From: Subtercola frigoramans
GTDB taxonomy: Bacteria; Actinomycetota; Actinomycetes; Actinomycetales; Microbacteriaceae
Length of the DNA stretch: 64,000 nt
Assembly (NCBI RefSeq): GCF_016907385.1
Contig: NZ_JAFBBU010000001.1
Location: forward strand, 434,001-498,000
Direction: 5' to 3'
The translations under genes and the position numbers were made by a program. Numbering within the stretch: position 1 is the first letter of the stretch; each line of letters begins with the position of its first letter. The notes under the pieces were generated by a model, which searched no databases, was not told where the DNA came from, and saw only the letters and a list, made by a program, of their open reading frames with translations. Positions 23,783-31,658 of the stretch are shown in pieces.

Positions 23783-24760
23783 ATGGATGATCGTTTCAAC
23801 ACCGCCGAACTCATGCGTGACTCGGTGTTCTTCGACGGCCCGCACGCGAGTCGCAGGTACTCGAGGTTCTGGCTGCTGCTCATCCTGGCGTCGATCATCG
23901 CTTCGGCGGGCGTCGTCGCCGACTCGACCGCGACCGTCATCGGGGCCATGATCGTGGCCCCTTTGATGACGCCGATCATGGGCACGATGCTCGCGACGGT
24001 TCTCGGTGACCGGGCCAATCTCATCCGGTCGCTCGCACTCGTGATCGGTGGGGCGGCGGTGGCCGTCGCGATCGGGTACCTCGTGGGGCTTCTGGTAACC
24101 CCGGATGTTCTCGCCGCGACGAACCCGCAGGTGGCGGGGCGCGTGACGCCCGGGTTGATCGACCTCCTTGCCGCGCTGGGTACGGGCGTCGTCGGCTCTG
24201 TCGCTCTGGTGCGCCGTGACATCTCTGACACGCTGCCGGGCGTTGCGATCGCGATCTCGCTGGTTCCGCCGCTCACGGTGGCCGGCCTGACGCTCGAGTC
24301 GGGTTCTGTCTCGCAGTTTCTCGGAGCGTTGCTGCTCTTCATGACGAACGTGGTCGCCATCATCGGAACTGGCATCATCGTGATGTCGTTCTACGGGGTG
24401 AACCGGCTCACGCAGTTCGACAAGACGGCAGAGAAGCGCAACCTCGCGCGCCCCATCGCCCTGCTCCTGATCATGCTGTTGCTCATCGGGGCGCCGCTCT
24501 CGCTCACGAGTGCCTCCGTGGCGTCGCGCGCCGTTCTTGAAGGCGCCGTGCACGGTGTCGCCGACGACTGGTCGAGCTCGGTGGGCTGGCGCATCACCGA
24601 TGTGAGCTCACAGGGGAGCGAGATCATCGTGCGCGCCGAAGGCCCGCTGCCGGTGCCCGGAACGGATGAGCTGAAGACACGGCTGGTCGCCAAGGGCATC
24701 TCCCCAGACGTGGTGACCGTGAACCTCATCCCGATCTACACGGTTGAGCTCGACAAGTGA
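23783..24760 (+). CDS. DUF389 / TIGR00341-type membrane protein
   Basis: A 325-residue polytopic membrane protein. SASRR-like charged lead is followed by helices containing ILASIIASAGVVADSTATVI, GAMIVAPLMTPIMGTMLATV and a run through AVAVAIGYLVGLL; the IGAMIVAPLMTPI segment is the hallmark of the DUF389 family. About six to seven helices and a C-terminal soluble domain (from about 255) with WRITDVSSQGSEIIVRAEGP are visible. Function is uncharacterised in the family; transport or stress tolerance has been suggested by context elsewhere. The start is supported by a leaderless -10. Two hairpins follow the stop. Confidence 0.85.
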   Translation: MDDRFNTAELMRDSVFFDGPHASRRYSRFWLLLILASIIASAGVVADSTATVIGAMIVAPLMTPIMGTMLATVLGDRANLIRSLALVIGGAAVAVAIGYLVGLLVTPDVLAATNPQVAGRVTPGLIDLLAALGTGVVGSVALVRRDISDTLPGVAIAISLVPPLTVAGLTLESGSVSQFLGALLLFMTNVVAIIGTGIIVMSFYGVNRLTQFDKTAEKRNLARPIALLLIMLLLIGAPLSLTSASVASRAVLEGAVHGVADDWSSSVGWRITDVSSQGSEIIVRAEGPLPVPGTDELKTRLVAKGISPDVVTVNLIPIYTVELDK

Positions 24761-24794
24761 CTTCTGCCCCATGAGTGGTCGACAAGTGTTGCCT

Positions 24795-24857
24795 GGACGA
24801 CGCTCGACGCAGCATTCGACGTCGTCCGGTTCCTGAGCCCCCGACCGGTTCGGGGCT
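24795..24857. terminator. Two tandem hairpins between convergent genes
   Basis: GGACGACG (24795-24802) pairs with CGTCGTCC (24820-24827), with an inner TCGA/TCGA pair; then AGCCCC (24836-24841) pairs with GGGGCT (24852-24857). They separate the DUF389 gene (+) from the marR gene (-). Confidence 0.65.
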
Positions 24858-24866
24858 GGCCCCCAA

Positions 24867-25280
24867 TCAGAGGTCTGTCGCCACGCGGTTCAACAGGCCG
24901 AGCAGGGTCTGCCGTTCGGGCTCGCTGAGCGCGCCGAACGAGGAGGCGAGCACCTCGGCGGTGAGAGGGTAGCCGGCCGCGAGCATCCGTTCGCCTTCGG
25001 GGGTGAGGTGGTGCTCGATGGCGCGACCGCGACCGGCCTGGCGGGAGATCAGGTTCTGGGCACTCAGCCGCGTCGCGAGGGTTCCGAAGGACTGGTCGCT
25101 CTGGAATGTCGCGACCGCAAGCGCGTGGGCCGAGGCTCCGGGGTTCTGGGCGATGGCGCGCAGCGCATCCCACTGCGTGAGCGTCGTGCCGATGGTGGCG
25201 AGCCGGGAGTCGAGGGCGCGGTGGTGGCGGTATTGCGCCTGCTTGACCCGGCGGCCCAGCTGTTCGAGTTCGGCGGTCAT
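24867..25280 (-). CDS. MarR family transcriptional regulator
   Basis: A 137-residue winged-helix regulator. LTQWDALRAIAQNPGASAHA and LATRLSAQNLISRQAGRGRA form the HTH and wing, with RAIEHHLTPEGERML as the usual MarR wing end. It is divergent from an alpha/beta hydrolase with a 20-bp near-perfect palindrome in the 61-bp gap. TATCGT six nt before its ATG indicates leaderless transcription. It probably represses both genes until a small hydrophobic or phenolic ligand binds. Confidence 0.92.
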   Translation of the reverse strand: MTAELEQLGRRVKQAQYRHHRALDSRLATIGTTLTQWDALRAIAQNPGASAHALAVATFQSDQSFGTLATRLSAQNLISRQAGRGRAIEHHLTPEGERMLAAGYPLTAEVLASSFGALSEPERQTLLGLLNRVATDL

Positions 25281-25286
25281 GAGCTC

Positions 25287-25335
25287 ACGATAACAGCTGG
25301 CACAGGTTACTTATATAAACATGTTGATATACGAT
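25287..25335. promoter_or_regulatory. MarR operator and divergent leaderless promoters
   Basis: TATATAAACATGTTGATATA (25312-25331) is a palindrome with 9 of 10 paired positions. It overlaps TACGAT (25330-25335), the -10 placed 6 nt before the hydrolase ATG at 25342. On the minus strand TATCGT (25292-25287) stands 6 nt before the marR ATG. The palindrome also covers an earlier ATG at 25321, arguing against that start. Confidence 0.7.
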
Positions 25336-25341
25336 AGTCCC

Positions 25342-26142
25342 ATGACTCGAACAGACACGCGAATCGTCGGCGACGCACCCGGCATCTCCCTCACCGTGAC
25401 CGAATCCGGCGAGGGGCGACCCGTGCTGGTACTGCACGGCGGTGGCGGCCCGTTCACGGTTGCCGGGCTCGTTGCACACCTCGCCGAAGCGCACCAGGTC
25501 ATCGCGCCCACGCACCCCGGGTGGAACGGCACCGTACGCGACGAGGCGGTGTCGAGCATCCAGAGCCTGGCCGAGGTGTACAGCGAACTGCTTCGGGCCG
25601 AAGATCTACAGGGCGTCGTGGTGGTCGGCTCGTCGCTCGGCGGCTGGTTGGCGGCCGAGATGGCGCTCGATGACAGGGCAGAGGGGCGCATCGCAGCGCT
25701 CGTGCTGATCGATGCCGTGGGTATCGAGGTGCCAGAGGAGCCGATGGTCGACTTCTTCGCCCTCGACGCCCGCGGGGTGGCCGAGCATTCGTTCGCCGAC
25801 CCGCAGAAGTTCTTCGTCGACCCGAGCACGCTGCCGCCAGAGCAGGTGGCCCGGCAGGCAGCGAACATGCAGACGATGCGGGCGGTCGCGGGCTACCCGT
25901 CCATGCATGACAGCGCATTGCGGGGTCGGCTCGCCGAATTGGGCCTGCCCGCGCTGGTCATCTGGGGTGAGAGCGATCGAATCGTGACGCCGGCCTACGG
26001 CTCTGCCTTCGCGGCCGCGATTCCGGATGCCCGGCTCACCGTGCTCGAGAACGCCGGTCATCTCCCTCACATCGAGCAGCCGGAGGCGACCTCCGCCGTG
26101 ATCGCCGAGTTTCTCGCTTCGCTGCCGACGCGGGTGGGCTAG
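25342..26142 (+). CDS. Alpha/beta hydrolase
   Basis: A 266-residue serine hydrolase of the MhpC/haloalkane-type group. Oxyanion segment LVLHGGGGPFTVAG, nucleophile elbow VGSSLGG (serine near residue 97), acid in WGESDRIVTP, and catalytic histidine in ENAGHLPHIEQPE. The start at 25342 is supported by the leaderless -10 TACGAT and by the operator overlapping the earlier ATG. It is the sole target visible for the adjacent MarR regulator. Esterase, lactonase or C-C hydrolase activity all fit; sequence alone does not decide. Confidence 0.9.
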   Translation: MTRTDTRIVGDAPGISLTVTESGEGRPVLVLHGGGGPFTVAGLVAHLAEAHQVIAPTHPGWNGTVRDEAVSSIQSLAEVYSELLRAEDLQGVVVVGSSLGGWLAAEMALDDRAEGRIAALVLIDAVGIEVPEEPMVDFFALDARGVAEHSFADPQKFFVDPSTLPPEQVARQAANMQTMRAVAGYPSMHDSALRGRLAELGLPALVIWGESDRIVTPAYGSAFAAAIPDARLTVLENAGHLPHIEQPEATSAVIAEFLASLPTRVG

Positions 26143-26154
26143 CCCGACCCCGCA

Positions 26155-26207
26155 TGTGCGGCCAAGCGTCCCGAAAGTGGGGATGGTGGGGCCGTTTGCG
26201 CGCACCC
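26155..26207. repeat. 53-nt hairpin repeat, copy 3
   Basis: TGTGCGGCCAAGCGTCCC and GGGCCGTTTGCGCGCACCC form the arms of an element clearly related to the copies at 16047 and 19531, with a diverged loop. It lies in the convergent gap between the hydrolase (+) and LLM (-) genes. Confidence 0.8.
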
Positions 26208-26219
26208 CGGGAGCGCGGG

Positions 26220-27281
26220 TCAGCCTCGGGTCGGCGCTGGCCGTTCGGCGGCCTCGAGCTCCCGCACGCGCGGGATGACGTCGCGCGCGAAGCGCTCCAT
26301 CTCGGCCAGGTGCGGCGAGAACTGCAGCAGCAGAATGCCCACCCCGGCACGCGAGAACTCCATGATGCGCCGGGCGACGACCTCGGGCGTGCCCACGAGC
26401 TCGGGCCGCAGTCCCCGGTTCGACACCGAGTAGTCCCGCAGGTCGACCACCGTGTCGAGCTGCGACTTGCTGACGAAGTCCCGGTACGACTCGTACGCCG
26501 CGCCGTGCTTCACATCGGTGATGCGCTCGAGCTCCTGCCGGGCATCCTCTTCGCTGTCGCGCACGATGGCGAAGGCTGCCATGCCGAAATCGGCGAAGGG
26601 GGCAATGCCCGTGGCTTTACGTCTCGCCGTCATGTCGGCGATCTTCGCGCGCAGCTCGTCGGGAGTGCCGCCATGGGTGACGTACGCGTCGGCAAAACCG
26701 GCGATGGATGCCCGGCCGGCCTCACTCTCACCGCCGGCGTAGATGCGCGGGGTCACCCGGGGTTTCGGCTGCAGGTGTGTGCCGTCGAGCTGGTAGTAGT
26801 CTCCGGTGTAGCTGAACGGCGTCTGGCTCCAGAGCCCGCGCAGCACCTCGACGAACTCCTCGCTGCGACGGTAGCGGTCGTCGTGCTCGGAGAAGATGCC
26901 GCCGTACTGGCGCGCCTCCTCCGCCCACCAGGCCGAAACGACGTTCAAGGTGAGCCTGCCGCCGCTGATCTCGTCGAGGGTGGCCGCCTTCTTCGCGGCC
27001 AGCGCAGGCAGGTGGTAGCCCGGCCTGACTGCGAGCATGATCTCCTGCGTCTGTGTGACAGCACCGATCGCCGCGGCGAGTTCCCAGGCGTCGAAGCTCG
27101 GCGCATCCTGGCCGTTGATGTCGTTCAGGTTGAGCTCGGCGATGAGGGTGAGGTCGAAGCCGATCTGCTCCGCGGTCTGGGCGATGGTCTTCAGGTGCTC
27201 GAAGGTCGCGGGGGTCTGCTCGTCGTCGACGTTGCGAAGCCAGCCGCCGAAGATGGGAGTCCAGTAGCCGAAGCGCATCAT
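26220..27281 (-). CDS. LLM-class monooxygenase, SsuD-like
   Basis: A 353-residue FMNH2-dependent monooxygenase of the alkanesulfonate monooxygenase branch: FGYWTPIFGGWLRNVDDE at the start, GFDLTLIAELNLND, ISGGRLTLNVVSAWWAEEAR near 110-130 and PRIYAGGESEAGRASIAGFA. The SAWW and HDDRYRR segments are typical of SsuD-like enzymes. Its ATG overlaps the stop of the ATP-grasp gene, so the two are coupled. A sulfonate or sulfone substrate is likely by family but not proven; no sulfonate transporter is adjacent. Confidence 0.9.
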   Translation of the reverse strand: MMRFGYWTPIFGGWLRNVDDEQTPATFEHLKTIAQTAEQIGFDLTLIAELNLNDINGQDAPSFDAWELAAAIGAVTQTQEIMLAVRPGYHLPALAAKKAATLDEISGGRLTLNVVSAWWAEEARQYGGIFSEHDDRYRRSEEFVEVLRGLWSQTPFSYTGDYYQLDGTHLQPKPRVTPRIYAGGESEAGRASIAGFADAYVTHGGTPDELRAKIADMTARRKATGIAPFADFGMAAFAIVRDSEEDARQELERITDVKHGAAYESYRDFVSKSQLDTVVDLRDYSVSNRGLRPELVGTPEVVARRIMEFSRAGVGILLLQFSPHLAEMERFARDVIPRVRELEAAERPAPTRG

Positions 27282-28261
27282 GCGGGGTACGCCTGGAGAC
27301 GAGTCGAACGCAATTCGGCCGCGTTCTGTTCGTCGAGAAGTGCGCCGAGGAACCGGGCGATCTCCCGGGGGCCAGAGACAGCAGATGCCGCCTCGACGTC
27401 GGGGTTGTAGTTGGTGTTCGTGTTGATGTCGTAGGTGACGCGGCGGCCGTCGGTGGTCTCGATGAACTCGATCCCGGCGATCTCGACGCCGGTGGCGGCG
27501 AGAAGGCGCTCGTACCGGGCGATCAGGGGATCGTTGTCGAAACCGGGGCGGAGGGAGAATGGCGGCGTTGCGGTGGCGGGGGGTGCAGCATCCAGATCGA
27601 CGGCGCAGACATCTGCGGGGCAGAGCTCGAAACTGCCACCAGAGATGTCGACCCGAACGGCGTACACGTACCGCCCGCCCACGAACTCGACGCGGGTGAC
27701 GAACGGCTCGGCCGCCGCCAGGTACTCCTGGATGAGCGTGATGCCGTCGGGCGACTCTTCGAACAGGGGGGAGTCGACGTGGCTGTCGAATTCGGCGTGC
27801 GAGTCGAAGCGCCGCACCCCCAGGCCCTTGCCGCCCTGGTTGTGCTTGGTGATGAACGGTGCCTCGAACTCGCGGGCCTTCTGTTTGAGGTCGCTCCGTC
27901 CGAAGACGGCGGCGGTGCGCGGCACGTCGAAGCCGGCTTTCGCGAGGGCCCGGTGCTGCTCGACTTTGCTCACCTCGAGGTCGATCACCGAGCGGCCATT
28001 CACGACTCGCGTGCCCGAACTCTCAAGCCACGACAGGAGTGCCCGTGCATAGTCCTTCGAGTGCTCGTGGCCGCGGGTGTGCGAGGAGGCGCTCATTCGC
28101 GACCACTAGATGCCGGGCGCGGGCTCGGCGTCGAGGTCGATCACGCCCTCGGTCAGCACGATCTCGGCAAACGGCACCCCTTCGGCTTCGAAGGCGGCAC
28201 GCAGCGGAGGCAGCCACTCCGGGTTCTCGTGAATGATGTAGACGCGCGCGCTGTCAGTCAT
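27278..28261 (-). pseudogene. RimK-like ATP-grasp ligase gene interrupted by an in-frame amber codon
   Basis: An ATP-grasp protein of about 327 residues whose frame is broken by TAG at 28108-28106. The upstream part (28261-28109) encodes 51 residues, DSARVYIIHENPEWLPPLRA through LDAEPAPGI, and the downstream part (28096-27278) 272 residues beginning MSASSHTRGH. Both are in the same frame, and the junction GI-stop-WSRMSASSHTRGH matches the continuous segment (…YNRMSASSHTRGH) I recall from related proteins. The ATP-grasp core (PFITKHNQGGKGLGVRRF, YDINTNTNYNP) is intact. The upstream ATG follows GGAGGA with almost no spacer. Either a pseudogene, a split gene re-initiating at the ATG 9 nt past the stop, a readthrough case, or a sequence error. 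The SsuD-like gene is translationally coupled downstream. Confidence 0.75.
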
Positions 28262-28345
28262 TCCTCCAGCGTACGGCCAGCCCGTAGGCTGGTGGATGAT
28301 CGGCTGTTGCCTGGCTGTAAGAAACCGTCACGCGTGCCGGTCTGC

Positions 28346-28382
28346 CGCTGGTTGAGTAGGCGCGCAGCGCCGTATCTAAACC
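28346..28382 (+). repeat. Degenerate intergenic repeat unit (CTGGTTGAGTAGG...CGTATC)
   Basis: A single unit starting CGCTGGTTGAGTAGGCG and ending GCCGTATCTAAACC, with an inner GCGC-AGCGC arm. It matches the forward units of the repeat cluster at 50202-50330. It lies just before the truncated GNAT gene. Confidence 0.6.
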
Positions 28383-28423
28383 CGACCGGGACCCCGGGCA
28401 TCCACCGTTCTAGGCTTGACGTC

Positions 28424-28712
28424 GTAAGCATCATCGAGACCAGCCGGTTGCGGCCTGACCATGCAGACGGTCGACGGTGTCGAAGAGGTGGAGGTCGGTT
28501 ACCACCTTCGCACGGAGGCCCAGGGGTTGGGTTACGCGACCGAGGCCGCCCGAGCGTGCCTGGAGTTCGCCCGCGCCCGGGGCACCTCGCGAGTCGTCGC
28601 CATCATCGATCCGGCGAATCTGGCATCACAGCGGGTCGCGCTGAAGTGCGGGCTCGTGCTCGAGAAGCAGGTCGTGACGGGCGCGCTCCAGCAGCTGGTC
28701 TTCGCTGCATAG
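28424..28712 (+). pseudogene. GNAT acetyltransferase remnant
   Basis: The C-terminal half of a RimJ/RimL-type GNAT is intact from 28461: VEVGYHLRTEAQGLGYATEA (the acetyl-CoA loop) and SQRVALKCGLVLEKQ. Immediately upstream, in another frame, SIIETSRLRP (from about 28427) matches the usual N-terminus of the same family. The roughly 80-100 residues that should lie between are missing, so this is an internally deleted, frameshifted gene. An 83-residue product could still be made from ATG 28461 but would lack the first half of the fold. Confidence 0.7.
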
Positions 28713-28731
28713 CGCGAAGGAGCGCCGATAC

Positions 28732-28759
28732 TTGTTGCGTAACAACTCTGGGCTACCAT
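28732..28759 (+). promoter_or_regulatory. Candidate IclR operator and leaderless -10
   Basis: TTGTTGCGTAACAA (28732-28745) is a palindrome with 12 of 14 symmetric positions; TACCAT (28754-28759) follows and stands 7 nt before the GTG start at 28767. The arrangement suggests an autoregulated leaderless promoter. Confidence 0.5.
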
Positions 28760-28766
28760 CGGGGCT

Positions 28767-29558
28767 GTGGCGGCGCAGCGGGAAGACAGCGATGGTCGCT
28801 CTGTCGCGTCGAAGCTTTTCGCCATTCTCGACGCCTTCACCGTCGCCCCGACGTCAGCTTCGCTCACGCTGACAGCGATCGCCGAGCGGGCCGGACTGCC
28901 ACTCTCGACGGCACACCGCCTGGTCGGCGAGTGGGTCTCGTGGGGTGGCCTCACGCGCGCCGACGACGGGCGCTACAACCTCGGCCTTCGCCTCTGGGAA
29001 CTCGGCGTGCAGGCGCCGTCGGCGAAGAACCTGCGCTCTGCGGCCCTGCCGTACCTCGAGGATCTCTTCGAAGCGACACACGAGCATGTGCACCTTGCGA
29101 TTCTCGACGGCCGCGATGCGCTCTATCTCGAGAAGCTCACCGGTCACGGTGCCGTGCCGATCATCTCGCGAGTCGGCGCGCGTCTGCCCTTACATTCGAC
29201 AGGGGTGGGGCTGGTGCTTCTGGCGTTCGCCCCGGCTGACTTCATCAACGACTATCTGGATGCCCCGCTCGCCGGTTTTCTGCCCGGCACCGTGACCTCG
29301 CCCGAACTTCTGCGGCGCCGTCTCGCTGAGATCCGGGCCAGCGGCATAGCCCAGATGAGCGAGGAGATGACGCCGGGTTCGTCGTCGACGGCCGCGCCCA
29401 TCCGTGACCGCAGTGGGGCGGTGGTCGGGGCGGTCTCCATCGTGATTCGCACGACGGAGTCCTCTGCTCGCCAGAACGAGGCCGTCGTGCGCGTGGCCGC
29501 ACGGGGCATCAGCCGCGCCCTCGGCTACCGCTCCGCCAGCGAGGAGGGTTTCCGCTGA
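28767..29558 (+). CDS. IclR family regulator of the pob/pca cluster
   Basis: A 263-residue IclR-type protein. The winged HTH spans about residues 14-75 (VASKLFAILDAFTV, LTAIAERAGLPLSTAHRLVG), and the effector domain includes LYLEKLTGHGAVPIISRVGA, LPLHSTGVGLVLLAF and AAPIRDRSGAVVGAVSIVIR, all typical. The start is GTG at 28767 with a leaderless -10. IclR proteins such as PcaR and PobR control protocatechuate and 4-hydroxybenzoate genes in other bacteria, and pobA begins 80 nt downstream on the same strand, so it probably controls the pobA-pcaHGBL genes in response to an aromatic acid. Confidence 0.9.
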   Translation: MAAQREDSDGRSVASKLFAILDAFTVAPTSASLTLTAIAERAGLPLSTAHRLVGEWVSWGGLTRADDGRYNLGLRLWELGVQAPSAKNLRSAALPYLEDLFEATHEHVHLAILDGRDALYLEKLTGHGAVPIISRVGARLPLHSTGVGLVLLAFAPADFINDYLDAPLAGFLPGTVTSPELLRRRLAEIRASGIAQMSEEMTPGSSSTAAPIRDRSGAVVGAVSIVIRTTESSARQNEAVVRVAARGISRALGYRSASEEGFR

Positions 29559-29638
29559 ACGGAAGGTCTGCCCCTACGGGGGTGGGCTGCAACGATACTG
29601 GCGATCATCCTCATCACCGTCGCTCAGGAAGAAACATT

Positions 29639-30823
29639 GTGCCCACTCTCTCCACCCGCGTCGCCATCATCGGCGCCGGCCCCGCTGGACTGCTCCTCGG
29701 CTGGTCGCTGCGCCAGGCCGGCATCGACTTCGTCATTGTCGAGAACAAGTCACGCGAGTACATTCTCGGCCGGGTTCGCGCCGGCGTTCTCGAACAGGGT
29801 GCCGTCGAGACCCTGCAGCGGCTGGGCGTAAGCGAGGGTGTCGACGCACGCGGGCTGGTGCATCACGGCATCTACCTGCAGTCACCTGGCCTTCGCCACC
29901 ACGTCGATTTCAATGAACTCATCGGTCGCACGGTCACGGTGTACGGCCAGCAGGCGGTCGTGCGAGACCTCGAGGCCGCACACGATGCCGCGGGTTCTGC
30001 CGTCTTCTACGAGGCTGGCGACGTTGCGGTGCGCGGCATCGAGACGCGGTCGCCCTCGCTGACCTTCACGCACGACGGCTCTGACTACACGGTCGAGGCC
30101 GACTTCATCGTCGGTGCTGATGGGTTCCACGGCATCTCGCGGCCGGCCATTCCGAACAACCGCCTCACGGTCTTCGACAAGACCTACCCCTTCGCCTGGC
30201 TCGGCATCCTCGCAGACGTGGCACCGTCGACAGACGAGCTGATCTACGCCCTGCACCCCGACGGGTTCGCCATGCACTCGATGCGCTCGAACTCGGTCTC
30301 GCGCCTGTACATCCAGGTCGACCCGGGTGATGACATCTCGAACTGGCCCGATTCCCGCATCTGGGATGCCCTGCACACCCGCCTCGCCAGCGACGGCTGG
30401 GCGCTGAACGAGGGCCCCGTGACCGAGAAGTCGATCACCCCGATGCGCAGCTTCGTGGCGTCGACTCTCAACCATGGATCACTGTTCCTCGTCGGCGACT
30501 CTGGACACATCGTTCCGCCGACCGGCGCCAAGGGCCTCAACTCAGCCATCTCCGACGTGACGCAGCTGAGTGCAGCGATCGTCACCCACTATGCCGATGA
30601 TTCAGCGCTGCTGAGCTCGTACAGCGACACCGCACTGGTCCGCCAGTGGAAGGTGCAACAGTTCTCCCAGTGGATGACCGACCTCCTACACGTTCGCCCC
30701 GGCACCGGTGACGAGGCGGCGTTCGACTACCGCAGCCAACTGGGCCGGCTCGACTACGTCACCCACTCGCTGTACGCCCAGCGTTCGCTGGCAGAGCAGT
30801 ACACCGGCCTGCCGCTGGGCTGA
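29639..30823 (+). CDS. pobA: 4-hydroxybenzoate 3-monooxygenase
   Basis: A 394-residue group A flavoprotein monooxygenase that converts 4-hydroxybenzoate to protocatechuate with NAD(P)H and O2. FAD motif AIIGAGPAGLLLGWSLRQAG at the N-terminus, RAGVLEQGAVETLQRLGV (the RxGxLEQ motif of PobA), the DG motif DFIVGADGFHGISRP, and the GD motif LFLVGDSGHIVPPTGAKGLN are all present. Length equals the family standard. The start is GTG at 29639, preceded by AGGAAG. It is the first enzyme gene of the cluster; its product is the substrate of PcaHG encoded next. Confidence 0.96.
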   Translation: MPTLSTRVAIIGAGPAGLLLGWSLRQAGIDFVIVENKSREYILGRVRAGVLEQGAVETLQRLGVSEGVDARGLVHHGIYLQSPGLRHHVDFNELIGRTVTVYGQQAVVRDLEAAHDAAGSAVFYEAGDVAVRGIETRSPSLTFTHDGSDYTVEADFIVGADGFHGISRPAIPNNRLTVFDKTYPFAWLGILADVAPSTDELIYALHPDGFAMHSMRSNSVSRLYIQVDPGDDISNWPDSRIWDALHTRLASDGWALNEGPVTEKSITPMRSFVASTLNHGSLFLVGDSGHIVPPTGAKGLNSAISDVTQLSAAIVTHYADDSALLSSYSDTALVRQWKVQQFSQWMTDLLHVRPGTGDEAAFDYRSQLGRLDYVTHSLYAQRSLAEQYTGLPLG

Positions 30824-30878
30824 TTCGTCCACGAACCCACACTCCACGATGCATCACCCAGAGAAAGTCGGCCCCCAG

Positions 30879-31658
30879 ATGTCTGAAACCCTGGCCAGCC
30901 AGAACGAGATCAACGCCGAGATGGCGGCGATCAGCTCCGAAGCCCAGGCTGCCCGCCAGGACGGCGGCCAGCCCGAGCTCCATCCGCGCCGCGGTTATGC
31001 GCCCTACCGCAGCTCGGTGCTCCGGCACCCCACGCACGCCCTCGTCAAGGCCGACCCCGAGGAGATCGAGCGCACCTCTCCGGCGTTTGGCCACACCGAC
31101 GTCGACTCGTACGAGAGCGACCTCACCATCCAGCACAGCGGCGAACCCCTCGGCGAACGGATCATCGTCACCGGCAAGGTGCTCGACGGCGAAGGGCGCC
31201 CGGTTCGAAACCAGTTGATGGAGATCTGGCAGGCGAACTCCTCCGGTCGGTACGTGCACAAGCGCGACCAGCACCCGGCGCCACTCGACCCCAACTTCAC
31301 CGGGGTCGGCCGCGTGATCACGGGCGACGACGGCAGCTACCAGCTCACCACCATCAAACCAGGCCCCTACCCCTGGAAGAATCACCTCAACGCGTGGCGA
31401 CCCGCGCACATCCACTTCTCGCTCTTCGGCACGGCATTCACCCAGCGACTCATCACGCAGATGTACTTCCCGGGCGACCCCCTGTTCGCCCTCGACCCGA
31501 TCTACCAGTCGATCGTCGACCCAGCAGCTCGTGAACGCCTGGTCTCGAGCTACGATCACGACGTCACGAAACCGGAGTGGGCCACTGGCTACCGATGGAA
31601 CATCGTGCTGACCGGCCCGAAATCCACGTGGATGGAGCAGGATGATGACCATGAGTGA
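30879..31658 (+). CDS. pcaH: Protocatechuate 3,4-dioxygenase beta subunit
   Basis: A 259-residue intradiol dioxygenase subunit carrying the Fe(III) site. Candidate ligands are the tyrosine in SSGRYVHKRDQHP, the tyrosine in KPGPYPWKNH and the two histidines in WRPAHIHFSLFG, the standard Tyr-Tyr-His-His set. The N-terminal 30 residues are helical and family-typical (LHPRRGYAPYRSS). ATG at 30879 was chosen; an ATG ten codons earlier is possible. It forms an alpha-beta complex with PcaG, whose start overlaps this gene. It opens protocatechuate to 3-carboxy-cis,cis-muconate. Confidence 0.96.
   Translation: MSETLASQNEINAEMAAISSEAQAARQDGGQPELHPRRGYAPYRSSVLRHPTHALVKADPEEIERTSPAFGHTDVDSYESDLTIQHSGEPLGERIIVTGKVLDGEGRPVRNQLMEIWQANSSGRYVHKRDQHPAPLDPNFTGVGRVITGDDGSYQLTTIKPGPYPWKNHLNAWRPAHIHFSLFGTAFTQRLITQMYFPGDPLFALDPIYQSIVDPAARERLVSSYDHDVTKPEWATGYRWNIVLTGPKSTWMEQDDDHE

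Noticed and set aside
23096..24553. 485-codon open frame on the minus strand
   Set aside because: Runs across the cytochrome partner and DUF389 genes; composition (His/Arg/Asp/Gln) is that of an antisense shadow.
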